Program-made: the position numbers and the translations under genes
Assembly (NCBI GenBank): GCA_035634255.1
Contig: DASQDI010000146.1
Location: forward strand, 1 to 45,674
Direction: 5' to 3'
DNA length: 45,674 nucleotides
Source of the DNA: DATLMR01 sp035634255
Lineage (GTDB): Bacteria > Acidobacteriota > Blastocatellia > UBA7656
Part shown: piece by piece, positions 16,760 to 24,634 of the stretch
Numbering within the stretch: position 1 is the first letter of the stretch
How the letters are laid out: the number at the start of each line of letters is the position of its first letter
Notes under the pieces: generated by a model
The model's input: only the letters and a program-made list of their open reading frames with translations
The model's database searches: none
Told to the model about the DNA's origin: nothing

Positions 16760-18029
16760 CCCCTCTGTACACTCCGTAAATCAGCAGCCCCAGAGTCGCG
16801 GCGATTGCCGTGTCGCGCGCCTCGGTCAGCTTGCTGTTCGACAGCAGCCAGGCCGACAGGAGCAGGGCGGCTCCCGAGACGAGCAGCCCGGCGGGCGCTT
16901 TGAAGAGGGCGGGCGGGGCGTCGCTCCTTCTGCGCAAGACGGGCAATGCCGCGCACGTCGCCCCATAGGCCAGCAGCCTCACTATCGCGCTCAGCGTGAC
17001 CGCCTGCGTGAAGGTGCTCCAGAGCGTCAGAGCGAGCATCACCACGCAGGTGAGCAGGATGGCCGCATGCGGCGTGCGGAAGCGCTTATGGGTGCTCGAC
17101 AGGATCCGCGGAAGCTCTCCCCTCTCCGCCATCGCGAACGGGAGGCGCGAGCCCGCGAGGATCAGAACGTTCAGGTTCCCCGCGATGGATACGAGAGCGC
17201 CTGCCGAGATTATCGCCGCGCCGGCCGCGCCCAGAAACCGGTTGCTCGCGTCGGCGAGGGGCCGCTCGGAGGTGGCCAGCTCCGGCAGGGTCCCGATGGA
17301 GACGAGCTGGATCAGGATGTAGAGCAGGGCGACCACGCCTATCGCCGTCAATATCGCGAAAGGCAGGTTGCGGCGCGGGTCGCGCACCTCGCCCGCCGGT
17401 ATGACCGCCATCTCGAACCCCGTGAAGGCGTATATCAACAGCAGGACCGACGTGGAGAACGAGCCGTAGCCGGGCTGCGCGGCGGCAGAGAAGTTTTGCG
17501 GGTTGATGAAGAAGAGGCCGACCGCGATGAAGAGGATTATCGGCAGTAATTTCCCGACGGTAGACACGTTGCTCACAAGGGCCGCGTCGCGCACCCCGAT
17601 GACGTTGACCGCAGTGAGCACCGCGACCACGAGGACGATGACGCCCGCGCGCCACGCGCCCGCGCCCGCCCAGAAGTATCCGAGGTACGAGACGAGCAGG
17701 TTGCAGTTGGCCGCGAAGGCCGTCAGGCGCGCGAGCCACATCAGCCACCCGACTTCGAACCCGGCCACCGGCCCGAACGCTTCGCGCGCGTACAGGTAGG
17801 GGCCGCCCGTCTCCGTGTAACGGCTGCCCACTTCCGCGAAGCAGAGCACAATCAGAGTGACCACCAGAGCGCAGGCCGCGAACGCGATCAGGCTGTAAGG
17901 GCCGATGAGCGCGTGGACCTTCGACGGGAGCCCGAATATGCCTGCGCCTATGATCCCATTGATCGCAACCGCCACAAGGTCCCATCTGTCGATGCCCCTC
18001 AGGAGGCCCGCCCGCGTCGGTTTGCTCAT
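16710..18029 (-). CDS. APC-superfamily amino acid/polyamine permease
   Basis: Inner-membrane transporter of 439 residues with about twelve hydrophobic helices. ATG 18029 has AGGAAAGAG upstream; the frame is open further to 18071 but without a ribosome site. The first helix carries the unwound substrate-binding motif NGIIGAGIFGLPS, and the GGPYLYAREAFGPVAGFEVGW segment is typical of APC amino acid transporters. The substrate is not predictable. The last residues (GRRQGTGASDQESG) come from the half repeat at 16711-16768, so the C-terminus is probably acquired. Confidence 0.9.
   Translation of the reverse strand: MSKPTRAGLLRGIDRWDLVAVAINGIIGAGIFGLPSKVHALIGPYSLIAFAACALVVTLIVLCFAEVGSRYTETGGPYLYAREAFGPVAGFEVGWLMWLARLTAFAANCNLLVSYLGYFWAGAGAWRAGVIVLVVAVLTAVNVIGVRDAALVSNVSTVGKLLPIILFIAVGLFFINPQNFSAAAQPGYGSFSTSVLLLIYAFTGFEMAVIPAGEVRDPRRNLPFAILTAIGVVALLYILIQLVSIGTLPELATSERPLADASNRFLGAAGAAIISAGALVSIAGNLNVLILAGSRLPFAMAERGELPRILSSTHKRFRTPHAAILLTCVVMLALTLWSTFTQAVTLSAIVRLLAYGATCAALPVLRRRSDAPPALFKAPAGLLVSGAALLLSAWLLSNSKLTEARDTAIAATLGLLIYGVYRGVRGRRQGTGASDQESG
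16711..16768. repeat. Dispersed repeat, copy 3 (half element)
   Basis: Contains only one arm of the family (CTCCTGATCACTGGCTCCTG and CGGCCTCTGACCCCTCTG), without the AATAAAGAGA core or the second arm. It lies across the overlapping 3' ends of the TlpA and permease genes and supplies coding sequence to both. Confidence 0.75.
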
Positions 18030-18223
18030 CGTCACTCTTTCCTGATCCGTGGAATTTCCGAAGCGCGGCAATCATAATGGCCCGGCCCCGATTCTTCAAT
18101 GACTCTTCAACGCTTCTCCGACCCGAACGCGGGGTCCGGGCGAGCTTTCTATGCGGGCCGTGCATGCGTTAAAATGGCGCGTTATGTCATGAGAAAAATT
18201 TATCCTTCTTGAGGAGGCTATTG

Positions 18224-18460
18224 ATGAGCGATCCGGTAGAAATAGTTCTGAACAATGACGGCTCCATAAAGATCAGCGGAGAGTTCGTTATCAAAGACCC
18301 GACGGGGAAAGAGTTCGGGCTCGGGGGCCGCAAGGTGATCTCGCTTTGCAGGTGCGGCCATTCCAACAACAAGCCCTTCTGCGACGGCAGCCACGCGCGC
18401 GTCGGGTTCGATTCGAAGATAGAGGCGCGGGACCTGCCGCCTCCCAAGCCCAAGCTTTAG
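18224..18460 (+). CDS. CDGSH iron-sulfur domain protein
   Basis: A 78-residue protein binding one 2Fe-2S cluster through three Cys and one His: C42-R-C44, C53 and H57 in LCRCGHSNNKPFCDGSH, an exact match to the CDGSH signature. I start at ATG 18224 (MSDPVEIV), 6 bases after GAGGAGG; the upstream TTG at 18209 lies before that ribosome site. In this class the cluster is redox-active and acid-labile; a specific role is not known. It lies 16 bases before the AtuA gene and is probably co-transcribed with it. The 194-base gap to the divergent permease gene contains a TAAAAT at 18170 that may be a -10. Confidence 0.95.
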   Translation: MSDPVEIVLNNDGSIKISGEFVIKDPTGKEFGLGGRKVISLCRCGHSNNKPFCDGSHARVGFDSKIEARDLPPPKPKL

Positions 18461-18476
18461 AGGCGAAATTAAGTTC

Positions 18477-19841
18477 ATGAAGACCATTAGAATCGCGAAC
18501 GGACAAGGGTTCTGGGGGGACTCGGTCGAGGCCCCCGTCGAACAGGTGCGCCGGGGGCCGATTGACTACCTGACGCTCGACTACCTGGCCGAGATCACGA
18601 TGTCGATCATGCAGAAGCAGCGCGCGCGCGACCCCCGCTCGGGGTACGCGCGCGACTTCGTGTCGATGCTAGAGCGGGTGATGCCCGACCTGGTCGAGCG
18701 CAACATCAAGGTCGTGGCCAACGCGGGCGGCGTGAACCCGGAAGCCTGCCGCGACGCGGTCGTGGAAGTGGCTCGGGGGGCCGGTTTCGAGGGCCGCGTC
18801 AGGATAGGCATCGTCGCCGGGGACGACATCATGGACCGGCTCGACGATTACATAAGCCGGGGCGTCGAGCTTAAGAACCTCGACACGGGCGAGCCCCTCT
18901 CAAGCGTGCGCCCGCGCGTGCAGAGCGCGAACGTCTACTTCGGGGGCCGCCCGCTCGCGCAGGCCCTCGACCGGGGCGCGCAGATCGTCATCGCCGGCCG
19001 CGCCACGGACACGGGGCTCGCGCTCGGGCCGATGATCCATGAGTTCGGCTGGGCCGAGGACGACTGGGACCGTCTGGCGGCGGGCACCATCGCCGGCCAC
19101 ACCATCGAGTGCGGGGCGCAATGCACGGGCGGCAACTGCCTGATCGACTGGGAGTCGATCCCCGACATGGCGGATGTCGGCTACCCGATCATCGAAGCGA
19201 GCCCCGACGGCTCCTTCGTCGTCACCAAGCACGAGGGGACGGGCGGGCGCATCACCGTGGCCGGGGTCAAAGAGCAGCTCGTTTACGAGATGGGCGACCC
19301 GCGCGAGTACATAACGCCGGATTGCGTCGCCGATTTCACGACGATCCGGCTCGGGCAGGCGGGGGCCGACCGCGTGCACTTTTCGGGCATCAAGGGCCGC
19401 CCGGCCACCGACATGTATAAAGCCTCCATCAGCTACTCCGCCGGGTGGAAGGCCGTCGGCTCGCTCGTCTACGCATGGCCCGATGCGTACAAAAAGGCGC
19501 AGGCGGCCGACCGCATACTCAGGGAGCGGCTCGACCGGCTCGGCCTCCGCTTCGATCAGATCCTCACCGAGTTCGTCGGGGTCGATGCGTGCCACGGCCC
19601 GCTTTCGGGCGAGCCGCCGGGCGACGTACCCGAGGTCCAGTTCCGCGTCGGCGTCAGGTCGAACGACAGGGCGGCGGTCGAGCGGTTCACGCGCGAGATC
19701 GCGCCGCTGGTCCTGAACGGGCCGCCCACCGTTACCGGCTTCGCCGGCGGGCGCCCCAAGGTCGAAGAGATAATCGCGTACTGGCCCGCTCTCATACCCA
19801 AGAGCGAAGTCGCGCCCCGAATCTCCGTGAACCAGGCTTAA
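18477..19841 (+). CDS. AtuA-family protein, main domain (DUF1446)
   Basis: A 454-residue cytoplasmic protein matching the acyclic terpene utilisation AtuA family. Conserved stretches include the N-terminal IRIANGQGFWGDS, LTLDYLAEITMSIM, KVVANAGGVNPEAC, VIAGRATDTGLALGP and the Cys-rich AGHTIECGAQCTGGNC. Its biochemical activity is not established; genetics in Pseudomonas places AtuA in citronellol/geraniol breakdown, a pathway that joins leucine catabolism. The C-terminal domain found fused in longer members is encoded here as a separate gene 5 bases downstream. The enoyl-CoA hydratase (20983) and acyl-CoA mutase (28978-31106) fit a branched-chain acyl-CoA theme. Confidence 0.88.
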   Translation: MKTIRIANGQGFWGDSVEAPVEQVRRGPIDYLTLDYLAEITMSIMQKQRARDPRSGYARDFVSMLERVMPDLVERNIKVVANAGGVNPEACRDAVVEVARGAGFEGRVRIGIVAGDDIMDRLDDYISRGVELKNLDTGEPLSSVRPRVQSANVYFGGRPLAQALDRGAQIVIAGRATDTGLALGPMIHEFGWAEDDWDRLAAGTIAGHTIECGAQCTGGNCLIDWESIPDMADVGYPIIEASPDGSFVVTKHEGTGGRITVAGVKEQLVYEMGDPREYITPDCVADFTTIRLGQAGADRVHFSGIKGRPATDMYKASISYSAGWKAVGSLVYAWPDAYKKAQAADRILRERLDRLGLRFDQILTEFVGVDACHGPLSGEPPGDVPEVQFRVGVRSNDRAAVERFTREIAPLVLNGPPTVTGFAGGRPKVEEIIAYWPALIPKSEVAPRISVNQA

Positions 19842-19846
19842 TCGAG

Positions 19847-20179
19847 ATGGCTAAGATAAAACTACTGCACCTCGCGCACGCGCGCTCGGGCGATAAAGGC
19901 GACACCGCGAACGTCGGCCTCATCGCCTACAAGCCCGAGTACTACCCGATACTGGTCGAGCAGGTGACGGCCGCGCGCGTGAAAGAACATTTCAAAGGCA
20001 TCTGCCTGGGTGAGGTCGAGCGGTTCGAGATCCCCAACCTGGGCGCGCTCAATTTCCTGCTGCACCAGAGCCTCGACGGGGGGGGCACGCTCTCGCTCAA
20101 GACCGACGCGCAGGGCAAGACCTACAGCTCCGCCCTGCTGCGCATGGAGATAGACGTGGACGAGGGGTTTGAATTTTAA
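19847..20179 (+). CDS. AtuA C-terminal-domain-like protein
   Basis: A 110-residue protein whose N-terminus LLHLAHARSGDKGDTANVGLIA is the hallmark of the small domain found at the C-terminus of fused AtuA proteins. ATG 19847 follows the AtuA stop by 5 bases, so expression is coupled and the two products probably form one complex. Further conserved pieces are NLGALNFLLHQSLDGGGTLSL and the C-terminal YSSALLRMEIDV. The catalytic role is unknown. Confidence 0.85.
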   Translation: MAKIKLLHLAHARSGDKGDTANVGLIAYKPEYYPILVEQVTAARVKEHFKGICLGEVERFEIPNLGALNFLLHQSLDGGGTLSLKTDAQGKTYSSALLRMEIDVDEGFEF

Positions 20180-20215
20180 ATATATTGGTCCGAGATTTTT
20201 CATAGGGGGGGCCTG

Positions 20216-20488
20216 ATGGACTGGCGAGTGATTCTCACGACGTTCGGCATGATCTTTCTGGCCGAGATGGGGGACAAGACCCAACTGGCGGCCATGGTCA
20301 TGGCCGCCCAGACCAAGCGCCCGTGGGCCGTCTTCGTCGGTTCGTCCCTCGCCCTCGTAGCGGTCTCGGCCATCGGGGTTCTGGTCGGCGGATTCGTCAG
20401 CCAGTACGTCCCCCTCATCTGGATCAAACGCGCCGCCGCCGTCGCCTTCATAGTCATCGGAGTCCTGATACTCTCCGGGAAGTTTTGA
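20216..20488 (+). CDS. Half-size TMEM165/GDT1 (UPF0016) family transporter
   Basis: A 90-residue membrane protein with three hydrophobic helices. The family's cation motif E-x-G-D-K-T is at E17-M-G-D-K-T22 (FLAEMGDKTQLAAM). Most family members have two such modules; this has one, so it must act as a dimer. Family members export manganese or calcium. ATG 20216 is preceded by a run of G. The dispersed repeat copy 4 begins directly after its stop codon and may end its transcript. Confidence 0.9.
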   Translation: MDWRVILTTFGMIFLAEMGDKTQLAAMVMAAQTKRPWAVFVGSSLALVAVSAIGVLVGGFVSQYVPLIWIKRAAAVAFIVIGVLILSGKF

Positions 20489-20490
20489 GG

Positions 20491-20640
20491 GCAGGGGTCA
20501 GTGGCCGGGGGCCAGGGGCCGGGCCTGCCGCCCGTGATTTCGGTTTACCCGGAAAGGGTTCAATAAAGAGAATCCGAAATGCTCTTCCTTAGCCCTGTCC
20601 CCTGATTCCTGACTCCCGGCCACTGACCACTGGCCCCTGC
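20491..20640. repeat. Dispersed intergenic inverted repeat, copy 4
   Basis: The left arm starts GCAGGGGTCAGTGGCCGGGG and the right arm ends CCACTGACCACTGGCCCCTGC. Its core is GGTTCAATAAAGAGAATCCG, then AAATGCTCTTCCTTAGCCC. The following 20 bases (GCTGGCCACCGCCCC) look like a decayed extension. It begins 2 bases after the GDT1 stop codon. Confidence 0.85.
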
Positions 20641-20731
20641 TGCTGGCCACCGCCCCTTCCTTTTGCTAATCTGACTCCTGTGAGCTTTCGACGCTTGTCG
20701 AGGAAATTCGATTAAGGATTTTAGGCAAGAG

Positions 20732-20980
20732 ATGGGTAAAACAAGCGACGCAGCAACGGGCAGAGCCACAGAGCAGCAGAAGCCGGACGTTTCCGACCAG
20801 GGCGCTGATGAATTATTGCCGAAGCTTCTGGATTATTTTCATAACAGCAGGGAAGAGCTGGCGCGAGCCATTGGGGTCCACAGGTCGTCCGTCGATAGGT
20901 GGGTGACGGGCGCGAGCCGCCCGAACAATTCGACCTTGCTCCGGATGCGCAGGATAGCGCAGGAGCGGCGCATCGAGTAA
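20732..20980 (+). CDS. Small XRE-type helix-turn-helix DNA-binding protein
   Basis: An 82-residue protein with a disordered N-terminus (1-25) and a lambda-repressor-like helix-turn-helix (about 38-75). REELARAIGVHRSSVDRWVTGASRPNNSTLLRMRRIA contains the two recognition helices (REELARAIGV, HRSSVDRWV) and the G-x-xxP turn of XRE regulators. It ends 2 bases before the enoyl-CoA hydratase start, so the two are co-translated; it may autoregulate the pair. Confidence 0.78.
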   Translation: MGKTSDAATGRATEQQKPDVSDQGADELLPKLLDYFHNSREELARAIGVHRSSVDRWVTGASRPNNSTLLRMRRIAQERRIE

Positions 20981-20982
20981 AG

Positions 20983-21747
20983 ATGTCTGATTATCGGAAA
21001 ATTCTCTATTCGGTCGAACAGAATGTCGCGCGCGTGACTCTGAATCGGCCCGATAAGCGCAACGCGCTCGACGACGAAATCATCTCCGAATTGAAGGACT
21101 CCATGAAGCGGTCGGCCGGGGACGAGGGCGTGCGCGCGGTCGTGATAACGGGCGCGGGGAAAGACTTCTGCTCGGGCGCGGACCTGTCGGCGCTCCGGAA
21201 GATCAGCGAAGCGTCGGTCATGGAGAACGTCGATGACGCGCGCGGCCTCGGAGAGTTGTTCGTCTCGATGCGCCGCCACCCCCGCCCCGTGATCGCCGCC
21301 GTCCGGGGCCGCGCGCTCGCCGGAGGGTGCGGCCTCGCGACGGCCTGCGACCTCATTCTGGCCTCCGAAACGGCCCAGTTCGGTTACCCGGAAGTGAACA
21401 TTGGCTTCATCCCCGCGATGGTCATGGCCATACTGCGCCGCTCGGTCTCGGAGAAGCGCGCGTTTGAATTGATCACTCGGGGCGAGGTGATAGACGCGCG
21501 CGCGGCCCAGGACCTCGGCCTCGTCAACCGCGTCTTCCCCGATGAGGGCTTCGAGACGGCCGTGGCGGAATACGCCTCGCAACTCGCGGGCAAGTCCGCT
21601 TCGGCCGTCAGCCTGTCGAAGAGCCTGCTCTATCACATGGACTCTATGGGCTTCGAGGCGGCCATAGAGGCGGGCGCGCAGACGAACGCCATCACTCGCA
21701 TGACGGAAGACTGCAAGCGGGGCATCGAGCGCTTCCTGAAGAAGTAG
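20983..21747 (+). CDS. Enoyl-CoA hydratase/isomerase family protein
   Basis: A crotonase-fold enzyme of 254 residues acting on an acyl-CoA. ATG 20983 gives the usual N-terminus (YSVEQNVARVTLNRPDKRNALDDE); the frame is open further upstream, but that part overlaps the HTH gene. The CoA/oxyanion loops are CSGADLSAL and VRGRALAGGCGLATACDL. The second catalytic Glu is present in FGYPEVNIGFIPAM, but the position of the first (GGxCE in classical hydratase) is Gly, as in many methylglutaconyl-CoA-hydratase-like proteins. A role in branched-chain or terpene acyl-CoA breakdown is plausible but not proven. Confidence 0.88.
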   Translation: MSDYRKILYSVEQNVARVTLNRPDKRNALDDEIISELKDSMKRSAGDEGVRAVVITGAGKDFCSGADLSALRKISEASVMENVDDARGLGELFVSMRRHPRPVIAAVRGRALAGGCGLATACDLILASETAQFGYPEVNIGFIPAMVMAILRRSVSEKRAFELITRGEVIDARAAQDLGLVNRVFPDEGFETAVAEYASQLAGKSASAVSLSKSLLYHMDSMGFEAAIEAGAQTNAITRMTEDCKRGIERFLKK

Positions 21748-21821
21748 GAACCCTGAAGCCGCTACTCGATCCTTTTCGAAAATCTCAGGATTCAAAACTG
21801 AAACTCAAAAGGCATTTCCTG

Positions 21822-23360
21822 ATGCGAAAGAATAAATATCTCCCCTTCGCGGCGTCCCTGTCTCTCATCTTACTGGCGGCGGGCTCGGGCCTGTCTCCGT
21901 TCGAGCGCGAGGCCTCGCTCAACACCTCGCTCAACGCCTTAAAGTCCCGCGTGATCGTGGGCGGAACGGTGATCGACGGGAGCGGTCGCCGGGGCGTTCG
22001 CGCAAGCGTCCGCATCGAGGGCGACCGCATCACCCGCGTCGGTCGCGTCAAGCCTCTGCCGGGCGAGGAAGTGATCGACGCGCGCGGGATGATCGTCGCG
22101 CCCGGCTTCGTCGACATTCACAACCATTCGGAGGAGGGGCTTGACGTGGACACGTCCGCGGTCAATCAGGTCTCTCAGGGCATCACTACTCTCGCGCTCG
22201 GCGCGGACGGGTCGTCCCCTTGGCCCATCTCGGATTACTTCGACCGCCGCGACCGCCGCCCGAGCGCCGTAAACGTCCTCCTCTTCGTCGGCCACGCGAC
22301 GCTCAGGCAGAAGGTGATGGGAAGCGATCTGAGTCGCGTGGCCTCCGCGAGCGAGGTCGCGGAGATGGCGCGGCTGGTCGAGCAGGGCATGCGCGAGGGC
22401 GCGGTCGGGCTCTCGACCGGGCTCGAATATGACGCGGGCCGGATGAGCACGACCGAAGAGATCATCGAGCTTGCGCGGGCGGCCGCTCGCCACCGGGGGC
22501 TGTACATGAGCCACATGCGGGACGAGGAAGAGGGCATGCTCGACGCGCTTAATGAAGCTATCCGAATAGGCCGCGAGGCCCGCATCCCGGTCCAGATCTC
22601 TCACATAAAGATGGGCAACGTGAACGTGTGGGGCAAATCGAAAGAAGCAGTCGCGCTCATCAATTCGGCCAGGCGGTCGGGGCTCGACATAACGGCGGAT
22701 TGCTACCCCTACACGGCATGGGCTTCGACGATAACGATCCTCGTCCCGAGCCGAAGACATGACGACCGGGCGGAGGTCGAAAAGGGATTGCGCAACGTCG
22801 GAGGCGCGGCGAACGTGTTGATCACCAACTGCAAGGCGCATCTCGATTACGAGGGAAAAAATCTCGAAGAGATCGCACGCGAGCGCGGCACGAGCCCGGT
22901 CGATGTCTACCAGCAGATCGTGAGAGACGGAGGGGCAAGCGTCGTGTGCAGCTCGATGAGCGAAGGCGACGTGCGGACCTTCTACCGCCAGCCGTGGGTG
23001 ATGGTCTCAAGCGACGGGGGCATAGGCGGCCGCCACCCGCGGAGCGCGGGAACCTTTCCGCGCGTGCTCGGCAGGTTCGTGCGCGAGCGGAGATGGCTCG
23101 CGATGGAAGAGGCCGTTCGCAGGATGACCTCCGCGCCCGCCGCGCGGCTCGGGCTGAAAGACCGCGGGTTGATCCGCGAAGGGATGAAAGCAGACCTCGT
23201 GATATTCGATCCGAAGAGGGTGATCGACCGCTCGACCTTCAAGGAGCCGCACCTGCTCTCCACGGGCATAGAGCGCGTCTTCGTGAACGGAGAGGCCGTC
23301 TGGGAAGACGGAAAGGCTACGGGCCGCTTTCCGGGCCTTGCTCTCCGCAGGCAACCCTGA
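21822..23360 (+). CDS. N-acyl-D-amino-acid deacylase (D-aminoacylase) family amidohydrolase, secreted
   Basis: A zinc amidohydrolase of 512 residues that cleaves N-acyl groups from D-amino acids or related amides. Residues 1-25 form a signal peptide. The metal motif is H100-N-H102 in APGFVDIHNHSEEG; EGAVGLSTGLEY, YMSHMRDEEEGMLDALNEAI, PVQISHIKMG and VSSDGGIGGRHPRS are the family's other conserved blocks. The C-terminus closes the composite beta-domain (GLIREGMKADLVIFDPKRV). Export is common in Acidobacteria and suggests scavenging of peptidoglycan- or protein-derived D-amino acid derivatives. It converges with the GH172 gene, the stops being 7 bases apart. Confidence 0.9.
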   Translation: MRKNKYLPFAASLSLILLAAGSGLSPFEREASLNTSLNALKSRVIVGGTVIDGSGRRGVRASVRIEGDRITRVGRVKPLPGEEVIDARGMIVAPGFVDIHNHSEEGLDVDTSAVNQVSQGITTLALGADGSSPWPISDYFDRRDRRPSAVNVLLFVGHATLRQKVMGSDLSRVASASEVAEMARLVEQGMREGAVGLSTGLEYDAGRMSTTEEIIELARAAARHRGLYMSHMRDEEEGMLDALNEAIRIGREARIPVQISHIKMGNVNVWGKSKEAVALINSARRSGLDITADCYPYTAWASTITILVPSRRHDDRAEVEKGLRNVGGAANVLITNCKAHLDYEGKNLEEIARERGTSPVDVYQQIVRDGGASVVCSSMSEGDVRTFYRQPWVMVSSDGGIGGRHPRSAGTFPRVLGRFVRERRWLAMEEAVRRMTSAPAARLGLKDRGLIREGMKADLVIFDPKRVIDRSTFKEPHLLSTGIERVFVNGEAVWEDGKATGRFPGLALRRQP

Positions 23361-23367
23361 CGCCCTC

Positions 23368-24537
23368 TCACAGCCCTTCGGTCCTCTTGCTCACGGGGTC
23401 GAGCGGAGGCAGATTGTTCTCCGCCCTATTCAGGTAGAAATAGGTGCAGCTCGACCAGTCATCTTCCCGCTCGAACTTACCATCCTTCGATACGTCCATC
23501 TCGACGCGGCCCGGCCCTGCGCGATAGAGCCGTTTGCCAGCCTCGACTATGGCCGGGCGGCTGTGCGGCGCGAGGTAGCCAATCTGCTGAACTGTGACGC
23601 GAATGTCTCTGTAGAAGTAGATCGGGTCGGGAATGTGGTAGCGGTAGAAACACCAGCGCAGGTTCTTCTCGTCCGCGATGGGCGAGCCCTGATAGTTGTG
23701 CGCGAACTGCCCCTGGCCCCAGGCGGTTCCGATATAATCTTCGGTCCCGGTTCCGCTCAGAGTGGGGAACTCGCGGTCGCCGTCGAGATAAATCTTGACC
23801 TCGCCTTCGCCCCACCACGTGGAAAAATACTCCTTCTGATTGACGATGACTCCGATGTTCGTGCCTAAGTAGCGGCCTCTGCCTTCGACGCGCGGGAGCA
23901 GCTCGTAATCCTGTTGTAATCGGGTTGGGTTTTCTCGGCGGTAGTGGGCGTGGAAGTACAGTATGTTCGCGCCGTGCCTGTCTCCGATGGTGTAATCGAC
24001 ATCGTAGAAAAGCTCGTCGAGATTGTCGGAGCTTTCGTTCGTCATCACGATCTTCATGCCGGTCCTGAACGGCATCGGGATGAAGCAGTTGAAGCTCCGG
24101 CCTTCAGGGTTCGAGAAGAGCGCCGATTGAAAGACGGTCGTCTGCCCGAGCCCGATGCCGAAGAAGTCTCCGAGCGGAGCGCTCACGGCAGGAGTCTTCG
24201 CACCATCCCAGTACATATCGATTCTCAGGCTGCGCAGCATGCGGGGGCTGCGGTCGGGGAAAGTCATCCATATCCTTCGTACCGTGCCGCTCGTGCCGAT
24301 GGCTTCGGCCAGCACGCGGCTCTCGCCCGCTTTGATCGCCACGGTCGGAGAGCCCTTGCGCCCGCCGTTCGCCTGCGCGCCTTTGCCTTTAGCCCCGGTC
24401 GGATTTTCTCCGCTCGCCCATCGCGGCTGAACGCCTTCGGGCATCTCGAATAGCGTCTGGGCGAATGCCGGATTAGCCATGAAAAATAATACCGGTAGCA
24501 GAAGCGACACCTTCACCGAACCCATGCCAGATCGCAT
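23368..24537 (-). CDS. DUF2961 / GH172 family protein, secreted
   Basis: A 389-residue protein with a signal peptide (about 1-26, ending AFA). It matches DUF2961, now glycoside hydrolase family 172, whose characterised members act on fructofuranosyl or arabinofuranosyl linkages. The conserved acidic blocks are WWGEGEVKIYLDGD (E244, E246) and LSGTGTEDYIGTAWG (E266); GH172 uses two Glu residues in such blocks. Also typical are WMTFPDRSPRMLRSLRIDMYWDG, PLGDFFGIG and CFYRYHIPDPIYF. ATG 24537 has AGGGG upstream. A 97-base gap separates it from the CHAT gene upstream. Sugar specificity is not predictable. Confidence 0.9.
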   Translation of the reverse strand: MRSGMGSVKVSLLLPVLFFMANPAFAQTLFEMPEGVQPRWASGENPTGAKGKGAQANGGRKGSPTVAIKAGESRVLAEAIGTSGTVRRIWMTFPDRSPRMLRSLRIDMYWDGAKTPAVSAPLGDFFGIGLGQTTVFQSALFSNPEGRSFNCFIPMPFRTGMKIVMTNESSDNLDELFYDVDYTIGDRHGANILYFHAHYRRENPTRLQQDYELLPRVEGRGRYLGTNIGVIVNQKEYFSTWWGEGEVKIYLDGDREFPTLSGTGTEDYIGTAWGQGQFAHNYQGSPIADEKNLRWCFYRYHIPDPIYFYRDIRVTVQQIGYLAPHSRPAIVEAGKRLYRAGPGRVEMDVSKDGKFEREDDWSSCTYFYLNRAENNLPPLDPVSKRTEGL

Positions 24538-24634
24538 ACCATCCCCTCTCTGATTCTTTGTAGTCTGTTAAATTATCTTCCAGCGCCCGGATGATTCTAT
24601 CACCCGGCTCACCGGCAGGCATGTTCATCCGCGT

